Positions 1-12,462 of a stretch of DNA of 64,000 nucleotides are shown one piece after another. The DNA comes from Agrocybe praecox (Eukaryota > Basidiomycota > Agaricomycetes > Agaricales > Agrocybaceae): contig OZ024851.1 in the NCBI GenBank assembly GCA_964017145.1, positions 2,480,001 to 2,544,000 of the forward strand, read 5' to 3'. Position numbers and translations under genes: made by a program. The notes below the pieces were generated by a model. That model worked only from the letters and a program-made list of their open reading frames with translations. It searched no databases and was not told the origin of the DNA. How positions within the stretch are numbered: the first letter of the stretch is position 1; the number at the start of each line of letters is the position of its first letter.

Positions 1-2
1 AG

Positions 3-182
3 AACGAGAAGAGTGACGACGACGAACGCGTTGACAGCGGAGAAGTCGCCGACCGTGACATCAGTGACAAGAGCCATCAAACAACGACGGTGGCAGATAC
101 CCCTGTCATCAAGAAACCGCGTCGCAGTCAACGTTTAGCAAGCAGGATTTTTTCTCGTGTTAAACGAACCCTTGGCCGGTGA
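3..182 (+). CDS. C-terminal end of an unrecognised basic-tailed protein (partial)
   Basis: An open frame enters from the left edge and stops at TGA 180-182, giving about 59 residues. It begins with an acidic Asp/Glu/Ser-rich stretch and ends in a basic tail containing KKPRRSQRLASR. The same kind of RR-x-S-x-R-L-A tail ends the minus-strand gene at 44914-47079 inside the KDZ transposon, and a looser version (VRRSSRVRGR) ends the gene at 42286-44551. By analogy this could be the tail of another transposon accessory protein, but the body lies outside the window and no domain can be assigned. Confidence 0.4.
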   Translation, partial: NEKSDDDERVDSGEVADRDISDKSHQTTTVADTPVIKKPRRSQRLASRIFSRVKRTLGR

Positions 183-959
183 AGGATTTCTCGCAACGTG
201 GACGTTGCTTTTTGGGGGAGGGGAACATGCAGCCGGCAAGCCGGCGTGCGAGTAGATTAGATTAGATTACCTGACATGTACCCGCGCCGTAGCGGATCAG
301 CAATGCTCATCCATCCTTGTCCCGAACCACCACCACCGTTAGCTCTGCCGTCTCCACTGGTATGTGCTAACGATGTGGGATGTGGACTTTTTCTAGATTG
401 GCAGGAGCGCGCATCAAATCATAGATATTGCGGATTCGACAATTACATCCATTGCAAATGCTATATTCCAGTAAAAGTTTTCCACCCCTCTATGTGGCCG
501 CTCTGAATTTCCGCTCTGGAATGGCCCTTACTGTCTACATTGCACAATCTTTGATTCCATGCGTGAATTTCCGGCATCCTTGGAAGCCTTGAACCCCTTC
601 GCGCGAGACTCGTTAGAGCTTAATCGAGGGTTTTAGACGATCTTTTAATTAAAAATAATGGACGTCTGATAGGAAAAATGCGATGTTTTTCTAACCATGC
701 ATGCCAATATGGCCCATCGTGGAAGTCGCATTGGGTCCATGGCTGTGTCGCATAAGTATAGATGCATTGCTATGTATTGGGTGCGGTGCTACATGGACTC
801 GTGGGTTTATATGAAGGAGCCCTAGGGGACACCTCCTTTCCTCTTTCCTCCCTGATCATTCTGCTTTGGAGGAGGTTCGGTCTAACTTCTATAAAACTAC
901 TTCTGCTACGCATTGGACCAGTAGGAACGTCTGGAATTGTTCACCAACATCAACACACA
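183..959. other. Intergenic; no supported gene
   Basis: No ORF here has convincing coding character. A GATTA pentamer run lies near 253-268, like those inside the LTR copies at 8-14 kb, so this may be an eroded LTR edge. The rest is the upstream region of the NACHT gene starting at 960. Confidence 0.5.
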
Positions 960-3618
960 ATGTTCAATGGGGGAAATGTGGGTGTATTTGGAGGAAGTTT
1001 CGTAAATGTAAACGGAGGCAGTGGACGAAAGGGTGCGTCACTATAAGAATTGCAATCGGCTTTACCCTGATACATTCTTATGAAGCTCCACTTGATATCC
1101 TGACGGATGCGGTCGCCCATACTGCGTTCCACGACTCTGCAGCACGTTTTGATCCTCCAAAATGCCATCCTAATACACGCGTTGCGGTGCTCGACGAGAT
1201 CATGAGCTGGCTCCAGCGCTGTGACTCCGAAATGAGGGACAAGTTTGTGATGTGGCTTACGGGGGCCGCAGGTGCAGGCAAATCGGCCATCGCACAGAGC
1301 TTTATCGAACTGTGCCTTCTGAAGGGCCTCGTCATTGGGAGCTTTTTCTTTGGAAAGACAGATGGCACTCGAAATCATGCAGGCGCACTCGTTGCAACAC
1401 TCGCCTATCAGATCTGGCGCCTGTTCCCGGCAGTACAGAACGAAATCATCTCTGTCATTGACGCCGATCCCCTCATTTTCACAAGAAATTTGCGGCACCA
1501 ATTTACTCAGCTAATCGCACAACCTCTAGATAGCATCTGCAGTGCGGGTACTTCATGGCCCCCTGGATTATATCGTGTCATTGTAATCGATGGCCTGGAT
1601 GAATGCCTCAACGAGGATTCACAACGGGACATTATGCAAATCATATCCACTTCCGTACGACATTTCAAACTACCCGTACTGTTTTTCATCGCCAGCCGAC
1701 CAGAACATAATATCAATGTCGCCTTCACCTCAGAAGGAATGATGGGACTGTTTACACGGCTATATCTAGACGACACTTACCACCCTGATGAAGACATCTT
1801 TGGATTCCTTAAAAACAGCTTTGCGGAAATTAGGATGACGCATCCCTTCAAAAAGCTGATCCCAGAGGTGTGGCCCAGTCTAGAATCCTTGAAATCTCTT
1901 GTCAAAAAAGCATCCGGACAGTTTATCTTTGCGGCGACAGTCATCAGATATGTAAAATCCATTCGGCATCTACCTCATCTCCGGCTCGAGACTGTAATGA
2001 ACCTTCGACCAGGTCAGGGTGACTTGCCGTTTGCACAATTGGATGAGATGTATCGAACTATTCTCTCCACTGCCGAAGACGTCAATCAAGTCCTGTACGC
2101 TCTGAGTATTTACTCACTTGGCGTACCAGATGGACAATATGTGGACGAGTTTGATATATGCCGGTATTTGGGGATTCTGCCGGAGGAGCTTGAGCTGTTA
2201 TTTTGTGATCTTGGAGCCATTGTTTCAATCCGGGAGATCGGGAGTCGAAAGCTCAAGCTTCAGATTCTACATGCTTCACTTCACGACTTTTTACTGGATC
2301 AAGTGCGGTCTAAGCAGTATTTCATTGACATCGAGATTTATAGGACACGACATGTTGCAAATATTCTTCGTTATGTCAATCCCTCTAATCTGAATGTGCT
2401 GGAAAAAGGTGAGTAATTCAAGATTAATGATTTAGAATTAATGATTCAATTTCCCACCTTAGACAACTTTCCATCAGGAGTCAGAATTTCTCCAATTGAG
2501 GTCGTCAGAAATTTCATTTGGAAAAATTTCCAACTCTGTAGAAGCTCGATAGAGCTAATCAACGCGGCTTCGTCTCTCTCCCCTGAATTCTTTTTTCAAC
2601 ATTTGGCTACCAGCAGAGATCTTGAACCACAATCTTTTAAGTGGTATAATCTTGAACTACAATCCTTTGTGTGGCATAATCTTTTGCCATTTTTTGCCCA
2701 CATGGTATTTGTATTTTCTTCGTGGCCTATTTTAATACACAGTTTTCTAATCAACGCTTTCAGGTACCTCAGGATTCAAAATGGGCATCAATAAAGCAAC
2801 AGTACGAGGACGAGCTTGATAAGCGTTTCTGCGCTTGCATACCTACTTATTTTGACAGTGTCATACTCATTGCAGTTCTATGTGTTGCGGTACATCTAGG
2901 GACGAACTTCCTTGTTCCAGGTCGCCTGAGCAGAGGAGGAATTGCCATTCGCTTCCACGATTCGACCATACCTGTGGGGATTTTCCAAATGGATCCCCTT
3001 TGTCTCATGCTGATGAAGCGCGACAAGACTGGTGGAAATTTGGACGAATGTTGGTTGCGTCTTGTAAGGTTTATACGAAATCCAGCTAGACCAGGGAAAT
3101 ATACTTTAGGCGGTGATGAATATGCAAAGGCCGCTTTATACTTTTTCGAGGAACTCAAACGGCTGGCACACTCCGGGATAGATTTTAAATTTCCCTTTGA
3201 CGAAGAATGTTTAACCCGTCATCTCGCCTTCCATCACGGTATCTGGATATTAGGAGTCAACAGTAGCGAATACTCCGACAATCACGAAATTGCGGACATG
3301 TTTTTGTTTCTAGGTTATGCCAAGTTCTTCCTTTCCCTCTCTGCACGGTCGGAAGATTTACTTCAACATTATCATGGGCAAAAACTCTTGACCAACACGC
3401 TCATGAAACACTTTCCCAGCCGTACCAACCTCTTGAAACGGGAAATGAAGGCATACATAGAGCGAGTCAAAGGCAGGCCTACAGTAGAATCACCCAAGAT
3501 TAATTCGAGGGAAATCTATAGCGCGATAGTGGAGCACGATACAAGCACAGACAACGTGCTAGGAGGAAGCTTGGTTGAAATGGTTGAAATGATCCAACTC
3601 AAGCCTTGGAACTCTTAA
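960..3618 (+). CDS. NACHT-domain NTPase, NLR-like (copy 1, intact)
   Basis: Four exons (960-1032, 1086-2408, 2463-2704, 2764-3618) join in phase to 830 aa, and all introns are 53-59 nt GT-AG. The start at 960 is chosen because exon 1 then encodes a Gly/Asn-rich peptide (MFNGGNVGVFGGSFVNVNG) matching the position of exon 1 in the two paralogs. A conserved CHPNTR segment follows, then the Walker A loop GAAGAGKS at about residues 84-91 and Walker B VIVIDGLDE at about 189-197, as in fungal NACHT proteins. STAND NTPases of this type are cytosolic ATP/GTP-switched sensors in fungal non-self recognition and programmed cell death. There are no WD40, ankyrin or TPR repeats; the last 280 residues form a domain I do not recognise that is shared with copies 2 and 3. 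This is the most diverged of the three copies, and its end converges on the MFS gene at 3770. Confidence 0.85.
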
Positions 3619-3769
3619 CTGTACGTAGTAGCGCATCATCAAGCCTTATTGACGATATAATTACATCATGATAAGAGGGAGCCAAAGGAGACAGAATAAT
3701 AGATGTAGTGTACATAAATGACTCGATGCGAAACGTAGGTGTCCATGAAGACGGTTGTGACATGCGTGG

Positions 3770-6665
3770 CTAAAGTTTGGTGGAAAACTTCGCCTACAAA
3801 AAGTAGTAATTTGAATATGACTGGAGAAATTCTGACAATGTTGGTGGAAGACTTACGCGCAAGTGCCTTCCTTTCCATTGAAGGAGAGGAACTACAAGAA
3901 GGAAGCAAGCCGCGACGATCCTATGCTCTTATCAGAATTGAATTGAATGACAGGGGAGATGTATAAACTGACGCCGCTTCGCAACCCATGGCTTGGAGGG
4001 CACCATTGCGTCTCGCCCATGGGACTTGATAGAAAGAAACGCTGAAACCTAGACCACGATACATGATTTTCACTGTCAGTGAACTACGATTATCACCGAA
4101 ATCATAAACTCACCTCCAAGGGCTCTAGCCAAGGCTAACAAGGCGCCTATTTCTCCCTATTTTTAATAGTACGTTTAAGAGTAAAATCATCCTATGAGGT
4201 AGAATCTTTACTTACTTGTTCATTAGGGGAACAGTCACTGCAGTAGGCATCTAGATGAGAAAGAATTGTTACTTCCTGTTGCCGATTTGATAATACTGGA
4301 AACTCTGATAGCTCACATATAGCCACGCTGATCACCAACACAGCCAATTGTGCAACTCCCCAGCCGATAACTATCAATGCTATACTCAGGTGATTCTGTA
4401 GTGTGCTACCTAAGATGACGAATCCGCAGACATAGAGCAGGACTCCAATATAACACGTCCTTTCGAATGATATTGGGCAATTAGTATGTGCGTAAACGTT
4501 GGCGTGCGACTCATGCAGCGTCTCGATTGAAAAAACATACCATAACCTGGCTTCAGCCTCAAAAACACCACCATTGCGCCGGATTTCTCGGTTCATGAAG
4601 TAATCATTGAGACACCGTCCTAGAATCTCTCCTATGAAAATGGCGACCTGGATTTTAACTCGCAAGTCAGCACAAGACTAATGGCGCCCTCTAAATAGAA
4701 GGTAACGGACCACGGGAGTTGCGTAGATAGCTGAAACTATAGTAGTACTCAGTCCAAATCCGAAGGGACGGGGGCTTTGGAGAAAGACAGTTATGGTGAC
4801 CTAAATAAACAATTTTTTAGTCGGCTCATGTGGGACCATTAGCATGACTCACGTTTATTCCAATACCGAAGCCAACGACAAGACACTGAAGAACCGGTAT
4901 ACGTTAATGATTTTGGATCAGAAAACCATGCAAAAAATATCACACCGCAAGGACGAGAATGAGAAGAATATGCGGACGCCAAACGATCCGTAAAGGGACG
5001 AGAAGAATGGTGTGCCAAGGTGGATCCGTCCTCGCGTTTTGCACTCCAGTAACGCCAATAATGTCTTTCATTCTTTGTACAATTGAATTGGTGACTTTTG
5101 CGGGCTTAGTTAGGTTGTTGCTATTGTGGTGTCGAATGTACGACCTAAGGTGATAAAATAAATTTGTCATTAGCGGGCAAAGCGACAAGAGGACACGTAT
5201 TTAGTAAGGAACTGGATAAATAAATGAATACGTACGATTCATCGAAGAAAAATGCAATGAGCAGAAGGACAATCAATGAGTAGACAAACCCTACGACATA
5301 TGCCCATCTCCATGAGGCCCTTGCGATGAGAAATCCGAAAATAAAAGGGGACAAATGAGGAGAAAGGGTCACTCCCATTGTCCAAACATTTATCTGAAGA
5401 GAGTTAAACAGTGAAATCGATTAGAAAGCATAATTTCATAGTCGAAAAAGAGGGATTACCTTCCGCGCTCGTAGGTGGAATGGGAACAAGTCTGTGATGG
5501 TGTATAAGCCCTGATGATTAAGATAGTCTCGAGTGAGCGATGTGTATGCGATCAGTGATAAGCATCGACAAACCGTGACATGAGAGCAAGTCCTACACGT
5601 TGTACATATTAGGCACGAGCAAACGTAATGGTGCGCAAGGTAAGCTTACCCGAAGAAAGCTGCCAGACAACGCATGGCTGCAAAAACGTTTAACGTGGGG
5701 GCGAAGGTAGCGCCTACAAGGAATGCCAGTGAAAGCAGCTACATGGGAATATTGCCAACATATCGATCAATAGATACCAGAAGACTCTGTAGTACTCAGT
5801 GCGTACCTGAGTCCAGAAAAGCGTGGACAGACGTCCATATCGGCGCATGGGCATAACGAAGAAAAGTCCACCCCATCCTTAAGGCACGACAAAGCGGATC
5901 GTAAATAAACTCGGTAAAAAGATAGCGTATATACCCACCCAATAAAAAGATTGCCCAACTATAAATCCGTCAATATCGTATGACAAAAATTGGCAACTTA
6001 TCCCAAAGTCAAGAGAAAGAGATTTCAGTGATCACGTACTTCGTAGTCAAATCATTTATTACTTCCGTGGTAGTGTGATATTGTCGCGAGAGTGCGAAGA
6101 GGGATGCAATACCTATACATGGTAAATACCCATGCGTGAAATTGCAAAAGCTTTTGAACGCTAAAAAGGTCGTGACCAGTGATAACATCCCCACCTATGC
6201 CATTATCAAAATCTGGAACAATAGATGCAAGGACGAGAATGAAGAGCTGGAAGTTTTTTTTCCTGTTGCTCCACTGCAGTCATAGTTAATAATACCTATA
6301 TTTGAGAGTTGAGCCTGCTCGTGGGGATCTACGTACATTTTGCGGATCGCTCGGATCGTCTGTAGGTTGTGGCCAGAGAATATATTTCCCGTCAGACGAT
6401 AGCTTGAGCTTGGATGCTATTTCTTCCCCGAATTCCTCTCGAGCTTCGCTGGAGGTATGATGGTCACGCCAATCAGTCCATAAATTCGAACGGAGATTTC
6501 AGTCACTCACGCCGGATCCAACACGAGCCGACCTGCTCGTTTCTCATGGATGGTATACATGTCAATCAACTCAAACGGTGGGCTCTGGTCGGCACCAGAA
6601 GAAGTTGAATGTCTGTCCACCGTGACACTCTCCAAATCTCCTGATGCTTCTGGCTGCATTCTCAT
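3770..6665 (-). CDS. MFS transporter, fungal DHA1-like drug/metabolite exporter (copy A, intact)
   Basis: About 20 short exons can be joined on the minus strand from ATG 6665-6663 to TAG 3772-3770, giving roughly 546 aa in one frame. The cytosolic N-terminus carries IHEKRAGRL and a WPQPTDDPSDPQNWS-type lead-in. TM helices follow, with the MFS motif-A loop written here as MRRYGR, then FGTC and TGLYTITDLFPFHLRARK, the helix 5-6 block around ASWRWAY, a central cytosolic loop, and a second six-helix half. The family is 12-TM plasma-membrane proton antiporters exporting small molecules; the substrate cannot be read from sequence. The exon layout is the same as in copies B and C. The short exon 5 and its splice signals decide the frame, and NWAIFLLGWGG reads correctly across it. 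The donor after exon 8 (gtttgt) is weak, but no stop or frameshift was found. An ATG two codons downstream (6659) is an alternative start. Confidence 0.82.
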
Positions 6666-8020
6666 TCGTTCGTGCGCAAGGTCGTGCTTGTAGTACGGGA
6701 GTATAGTTTTTCGAGGGGAAGGTGAGCAGCACAAGAAAGGACACACAAGCTCGTCAGGCGTTGCGGATGTCTCCACACCCACTTAGCGAGGTTACGGTTT
6801 ATATATGGAGAACTAATTCCACGTTTCAATCCCAAGCGATCCTTCACACCTCTTCTCGGGTAGTGTATGTGATATATGTATCGCACTAGTCGGTCGAGCA
6901 TTGATCGATTGTTCCCCAACTTCGAGCGGCGTTGGAGTCACCGGTTATTGCGTAGTCCAATTAAGTATATATCCGTCAGTGTCTCTTGGTAGGAGAATGC
7001 GAAGGCCAAAAGGTACCTTCGATAGATATAAGCACTCCCGTCACCTTTCCAACATGTAGCGTAGCGAATATAATTTCGCTATGATATGTACATACCACGA
7101 CCCATGCGTCGGGGTGCGTGGATCAAGTTAAGACAGCCATGAGAAAGCCTAATGGTTCCCGGCACCTCCAGGTTTAACATGCATACATTTTCTCATTGAA
7201 CGAGTATGCATTGAGGTAAAATATTAAGGTGCAGACAAACGCCTCGTAGTGGCAGTAGTTTTTGGACGTCCAGGAACTAGGAATAGGTAGATGATATCAG
7301 ATGACATATCTGATGCGTATCAGGTTAACCTTGTACAAACGCCGCCAGGCAATGCTAACACAACGCAGTAGCCAGATCGAGTCGTTCTCTACCCACACCA
7401 GCCATCGTCTCCAAGCCAGCCATTCCAGGTATCGTTTAAGGCAGATAGACAGAAAGAGTCCGTTCGAGAAAGGAGTTAGGTCGAGGGACAGATCCGGCTT
7501 ACAAAAGCAAACGAAGACCTGACTAGGCCGGCCTGACTAGCCACCAGCCAAGGACCTGAAGCACGAGGAGAGAAGAAAAGAAAAAGATCCTGAAGAACGA
7601 GGTTGGATAAAGTCCCCGTCAAAGCTGATAGTAATAGAAAGAGTGCGGGACAAGGTGCAACGTGAAGCTTTGAAGGGTGTTATTCGTTTTAAAGGACTGG
7701 ATCAGAAGAGGTAAGTACTCTACTTAAGATAGACTGAGAAATGAAAATTGCCAGCTGGCAACTGGCACGGCACGTGTACATTATCATACTCTCATTCGGG
7801 TTATTTCCGAGTTCATGATTATTAAGGTTTAAACTCCGCGTTATGTCATTTTCTCACGTTTAAATTACATTCGAATTTCGACTTTGTAGGTAAGTGAGCG
7901 TATGATATAGTAGATGAATTAGAAATGGAGGTCGGTGAGGGGTGAAGCTTTGAAACTCTGAAGCTTGAAAAGTGAGTGTGGGTATCTTCTACACAACTGT
8001 AGGGAGTGTAAGGGGTCCGG
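6666..8020. other. Intergenic; upstream of MFS copy A
   Basis: No gene supported. AT-rich patches and short unrelated ORFs only. The minus-strand frame open upstream of 6665 begins at a non-ATG codon and is not conserved in the paralogs. Confidence 0.5.
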
Positions 8021-8236
8021 TGTGGCAGTGCAATCTGGTTGATGACATCGGTGATTAATTGATTGCTCAATCTGTACAGGTAGATTAGATTAGATCCCTT
8101 ACTTGTATTATGATAGTGACGCGTCCATAGCCGAATATATCATCCTTTAACTTTAACTACTACCGCCATCGTGCGAGGCTGCTCGACGCGCTTCCAAGCC
8201 CAGCTATGCCATCCGGCTGCATCCTGGACTGCTCCA
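8021..8236 (+). repeat. Solo LTR of the small LTR-element family
   Basis: Starts TGTGGCAGTGCAA and ends GGACTGCTCCA, the same termini as the 172-bp LTRs at 12064 and 13714, but is 216 bp long because of extra sequence near the left end. It is flanked by a 4-bp direct duplication CCGG (8017-8020 and 8237-8240). That is what unequal recombination between two LTRs leaves behind. Confidence 0.8.
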
Positions 8237-8777
8237 CCGGAAGTGGAAAGGAACACGTCACACTGGCAGTAAAGTACCCAGAAATTATGCAATACCTAAC
8301 AAATGACAAGAGGTCTCGAGTAAAGGTTATATGTTTCTCGTCAGAAGAAAATGTAAAATTTCCAATAATTGTGTGATAGGTGGGACATGTAAATCTGCCC
8401 ATGAAGCCAGATTGTCCAAATTGGGCATGCATATGATGAACATCTCGTTCAATATGCATTGAGTAATGCCAAGGACGGTGAGAATATGGCATATGGATTT
8501 ATGAGGCTGTACAATGCATGATGATAGGGATGGCTACTACTTTGCCACTGTCGTCGGATATTTTTGACATACACAATGGACAGGGGATGAATAACCCCCA
8601 GAAAAGAGTCACGACCAAAAGTGTGGAAGTGGAAGTCGCAGATCCACTTCCACTGCCGAGTTTGAATCAGTTTACGATGACATGTGGCACACTGGCACTG
8701 TCAATATTCATACGTCGAACTTAAGATATATATATTTGATTATCTACTGGGCGCTACTATAGTACATGCAGTGTAAT
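8237..8777. other. Intergenic with a CTTCCACT-type repeat
   Basis: Holds a copy, at about 8605-8680, of a short repeat rich in AGTGGAAGT/ACTTCCACT. Related copies are at 10084, 11455, 13951 and 37047. No coding region is seen before the stop of the neighbouring minus-strand frame at 8778. Confidence 0.5.
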
Positions 8778-9869
8778 TCAAAAATTAAAGTTATACGAGC
8801 CATTCCCCTGCCAGGTCCCCGTTTCTGTCTGACCAAAATAAGGTTGATGAAAGCTGAATGACGGCTGCTCATACAGATTGACGCTCTGCGTCGTTGCTGG
8901 TGGTTGAGCGCTACTAGTAGAAAAATTACCGTGACCATACACCAACTCAGGGGCTTGATTCCACATTCCTACCGTATCCTGTGTAAACCCACGGGGTGCG
9001 GGAACGAGCCCTCCATCTTGGAAGCGCATAACTTGAAAATACTCATCATCGAGAATTAACTCTGAGCTGCTGGCGTTCCCATCACACTCTATCTCATCGT
9101 CATTCGGTATCCTCGACTTTCCACGTGCATTGTTCTTTTTTGCAGGTGAGCGCTTCACCCCTGCCGCTTCCTGGAGAGCCTTTTCCTTCTCACGAAGCTC
9201 CTTCTTGCGATTTGCGGCCTCCTTGCTAGCCTGCGTCTTCTCCTTGATCTCATCCTTGATCTTGGAGATTTCATTTGCAAATCCTTCTCTCTTGCTGCGC
9301 GCTTGTGCACGTCCATGTTGCCGGCTACGGTTTGCACGATCGCGCTCAGACTGCGTGTTGTGTGGATTGAGAAGAACACAGTTCTTCTCCGCAAGTATGA
9401 TCTTGATTCTTGGCTAAGATACCCTCATCAAGCTTGCGCGCTCTAGGAGATAATATATCATTAGTAAAATCAACGAGGACCAAAGAAATCGAAACTCTGA
9501 GACTGCATCACCTAAGGGTAAACCCGTACCAGTGTGCTGATTTGTGAACGGATGCGCGCTTTCGTTGAGATTCGTACTAAATGGTGATAAGAACCAATCT
9601 TCCTTTGGTATTTTTGTCATGTAGATGTTGACCGACGGAATAAACCACGGACATGGCTTTTTGTCAACCATTCAATCTGTAAATAACTGGTATTAAAACA
9701 GGTACTAGACGTCTGATACACATAAGCACACACCTCGAAGACACTTGTACTCTGAATTTTCGCAAAATTTCACGAATTCGGCTACCTCTGCCTCAGTTTC
9801 GAGAAAGGGAAAGAAAACATCGATTCCGACCTCCTGGATTGTTTTCTCGATTGATTCCTGAGAGTCCAT
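8778..9869 (-). pseudogene. Unrecognised gene, probably decayed (copy 1)
   Basis: A minus-strand coding-like segment. A first exon may start at ATG 9869 (MDSQESIEKTIQEVG), a second piece contains CPWFIPSVNIY near 9650, and the last open frame runs 9413-8778 (212 codons). That last frame is Lys/Glu-rich (KKELREKEKALQEAAG), then acidic, then Gln/Gly/Tyr-rich with a terminal GSYNFNF. No splice combination I tried joins the three pieces in phase: a TGA precedes the second piece and a TAG the third. I therefore infer frameshift decay. The tail is repeated at 11690-12003, showing this was a multicopy, probably element-associated gene. No family recognised. Confidence 0.45.
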
Positions 9870-10083
9870 TAGACGCAGTGGAGGACGAAGAGCGATGGTA
9901 TGAAATGTATAAGAATTTGACGATGTACACCAGAGAATTCACGAGAAAAATAAAATAAAATAGTGTACTGAGCTGGAGAGGTGGTGGCAAAGGGAACAAC
10001 ATAGAAAAATCAATTCGGTACACTGTATACAAAAATTTCACGGAAGAGACAATGAGGTACAACAAAATGCGCGTACAACAATG

Positions 10084-10218
10084 TGTGGCTCGAAAATATC
10101 ACCGAAGCACGTGAGGGCGTGTCGGACGTTGGCGCGGAGGTACCCGACTTCCACTCCCCAAGTCACTTCCACTGACCAGTGTCACGACTCCCACTACCAT
10201 ACCTTTAGTATATACTCC
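10084..10218 (+). repeat. CTTCCACT-rich interspersed repeat
   Basis: Begins TGTGGCTCG and ends near TTTAGTATATACTC. It aligns by eye with 37047-37210, which has the same CCCGACTTCCACT core and the same TTTAGTATATACTC end, and partly with 13951-14072. The TGTGGC start resembles the LTR family, so it may be a diverged solo LTR. No target duplication was identified. Confidence 0.5.
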
Positions 10219-11689
10219 CAGAAAATTATCGGCATTCGCAATAAAATAGTTCCGATGCGGAAGGAATTGTAAATACGCATGATAAAATTCTACAATCGAC
10301 TTCATTCCCTTCTTTGTTAGTGCTATTGAAATCATTGACATAGAATTGGATTTGAATCTATAATCAAAAGTCACTTTCTATATCGGTCATTGATTCATAA
10401 GTGGGATCGAGATTTAAGAATAGCGGGCGCTAATGGGACCTATCGACCCCATCAACAACGCGTCAATTATGAGATTTTCGGCGTGTTCGTCCCAAAGCAC
10501 ATTGGTGTCACACACAACGCGAGAAGTCGTGACATATAAACGCGGAGCTTGAAGCTTGAAGTCTAAATTTGCGTGTACATGTAAACTTGAGTCTTAACAG
10601 AAAATTAGTACATTTATCAAAATAGGGAAGTAATTTAAACATTGTTATACGAGCCTATACCTCTTTGGGCCCTCTCATGGTTGTTTATACCAGGTCTTGA
10701 ATGATTGACTGGTCGTCGAGCACAACAACGTGAATTGACGCATTGACAATGTCAATCTTTGTATCAGAATCTACTCTAATTCCATTTCTTCGTTCAGCCA
10801 TTCATTATGCTTCAATAAAGGAAACGCCCACTGTCTGAACCCCAAATCGGCGTATAAATTCTGTCAAACGTGGACTGAAGCTACTACAAACAAACTCCCC
10901 CACCCACTGTGCATTGCTACTCGCCCGTCTCACAAGCCACTTAGTACACGACACTAGCTCATTTCACAAACTATTAATTACACACCACTCGCCACTTATA
11001 AACTCTTTCACTTGATTTATAACCCCGCCTCTTTCATTGTAAGGTACGCACCTTGCCTACGCCCGAAACCAACACAAACACGCCATCTCGACGCGCAGCC
11101 AACATTTCTGACTGAAGCCATTCCCTTTTTTTTATTTAGCTTAACTCCCTTTCTGCCAGCGAGGCACCCTTAAGGGTTCTCCATCGCTTGCTTAATTAGT
11201 CTTAGAAAATTTCTTTTCGCTTGCTTTTTGCCTAGATAAACCCCTCCTATTTTGATTTTATTTCAGATTCTGCCCCCTGAGTATCGCTTCAAGTAGAATT
11301 ACATATATAAATGTAGTCCTACTGGTTTGTACTCCCCAGCAGAAGAATGCACCTGTCTCACACTCATTATTGATCTATGCAACGTCCCACAACCATCCTT
11401 TTCGTTTCCTACCCATAACATCATCACCAAGAGGTTTAGGACCCCCAAGACGATTGAGTCACAACCAAAAGTGTGAAAGTGGAAGTCATGAAACCAGTTC
11501 CACTGCTCAGTGGAAGTGACTTTTTATTTATTTGTTGGCTCATAAATGGCACTGTGGCTTGACCGCCGTCCGAGCCTAGTATTTTGCAAGAGCTCACTAC
11601 TCGGCAAGAGCTCACTGTTATTTGTATTTTAGTACACAAGTAATAAAATGAGTAGAGATTAGATTAGATTACAGATTTACTGCTACTAT
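10219..11689. other. Long intergenic stretch without a supported gene
   Basis: Only short ORFs. A further AGTGGAAGT repeat copy lies near 11455-11525. About 40 bases near 11040-11082 recur in reverse orientation at 63905-63945. AT-rich with TATA-like stretches but no downstream coding frame. Confidence 0.5.
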
Positions 11690-12003
11690 TCAAAAATTGA
11701 AGCTGTACCTATTGTACCCATACGGATCGTATGGGGTGTTCTGCGTGATTCTACCGTTACTTCCCTGCCACCCGCCGGCCTGTGTCGAACCACCCGGATG
11801 TGGACCAAACATCTGCATGAAGTCACTGTCTTGCTGTTGAATTGCGGCCGCTGGTGGAGTCGTGCTGGTCCCAACTTGTTCCAGAGCAACTAACATGCCC
11901 TCTTCAATGCGCATTACTTGCCTATGATCCTCGCTGTCATCGTCGCAGCTGCTCTAGTCTGGCTCTATATCCTCGTCGGCTGGTATTCTGGACTTTCCAC
12001 GGT
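11690..12003 (-). pseudogene. Fragment of the unrecognised gene (copy 2, C-terminus)
   Basis: Homologous to the end of the 8778-9869 copy: the shared features are a GKSRIP segment, an acidic stretch, a VMR segment and a Gly/Tyr-rich tail ending YSFNF. A TAG interrupts the acidic region near 11953-11955, leaving a 74-codon open tail. Homology stops near 12003, about 60 bp before the LTR element at 12064, so the 5' portion is missing. No function can be assigned. Confidence 0.55.
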
Positions 12004-12063
12004 GACAAAGCACAGTACGGCTGAATAGGGTGTGGTATGGCAGCTGAATTTTGAGCGCGACGT

Positions 12064-12235
12064 TGTGGCAGTGCAACCGGTATGATTAGATTAGATCGTG
12101 TACAGACTCTATGTGACCCCAACGCGTACATAGCCGAATCCATTCCATCCTTTGACCACTACTGCCATCGTGCGAGGCTGCTCGACGCACTTCCGAGCCC
12201 AGCTACGCCATACAGCTGCATACTGGACTGCTCCA
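12064..12235 (+). repeat. 5' LTR (172 bp)
   Basis: TGTGGCAGTGCAACC at the start, GGACTGCTCCA at the end. Contains the doubled GATTA motif and a short ATGATTAGATTAGAT segment shared with the 3' LTR and, more loosely, with the solo LTR at 8021. Confidence 0.85.
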
Positions 12236-12462
12236 TCTGGTGACAACAGAGCGATTCGACTCTGCTCGCTTTTCTGGATCCATTGCTCTGCATTTTCACA
12301 CAAACCTGCCAGCAGACCATTCTGGTCGCATTTTCGGACGCGTTTAACACTTCTGGATACGCGTTTTCCGCCCTTGTGACGACTTTTTGCAGCTTATAAA
12401 GCACTTTAGCCAACACCAGCAACAAATACCCTCGAGAACGTCAGCTTTTCCCATTTGCAACC

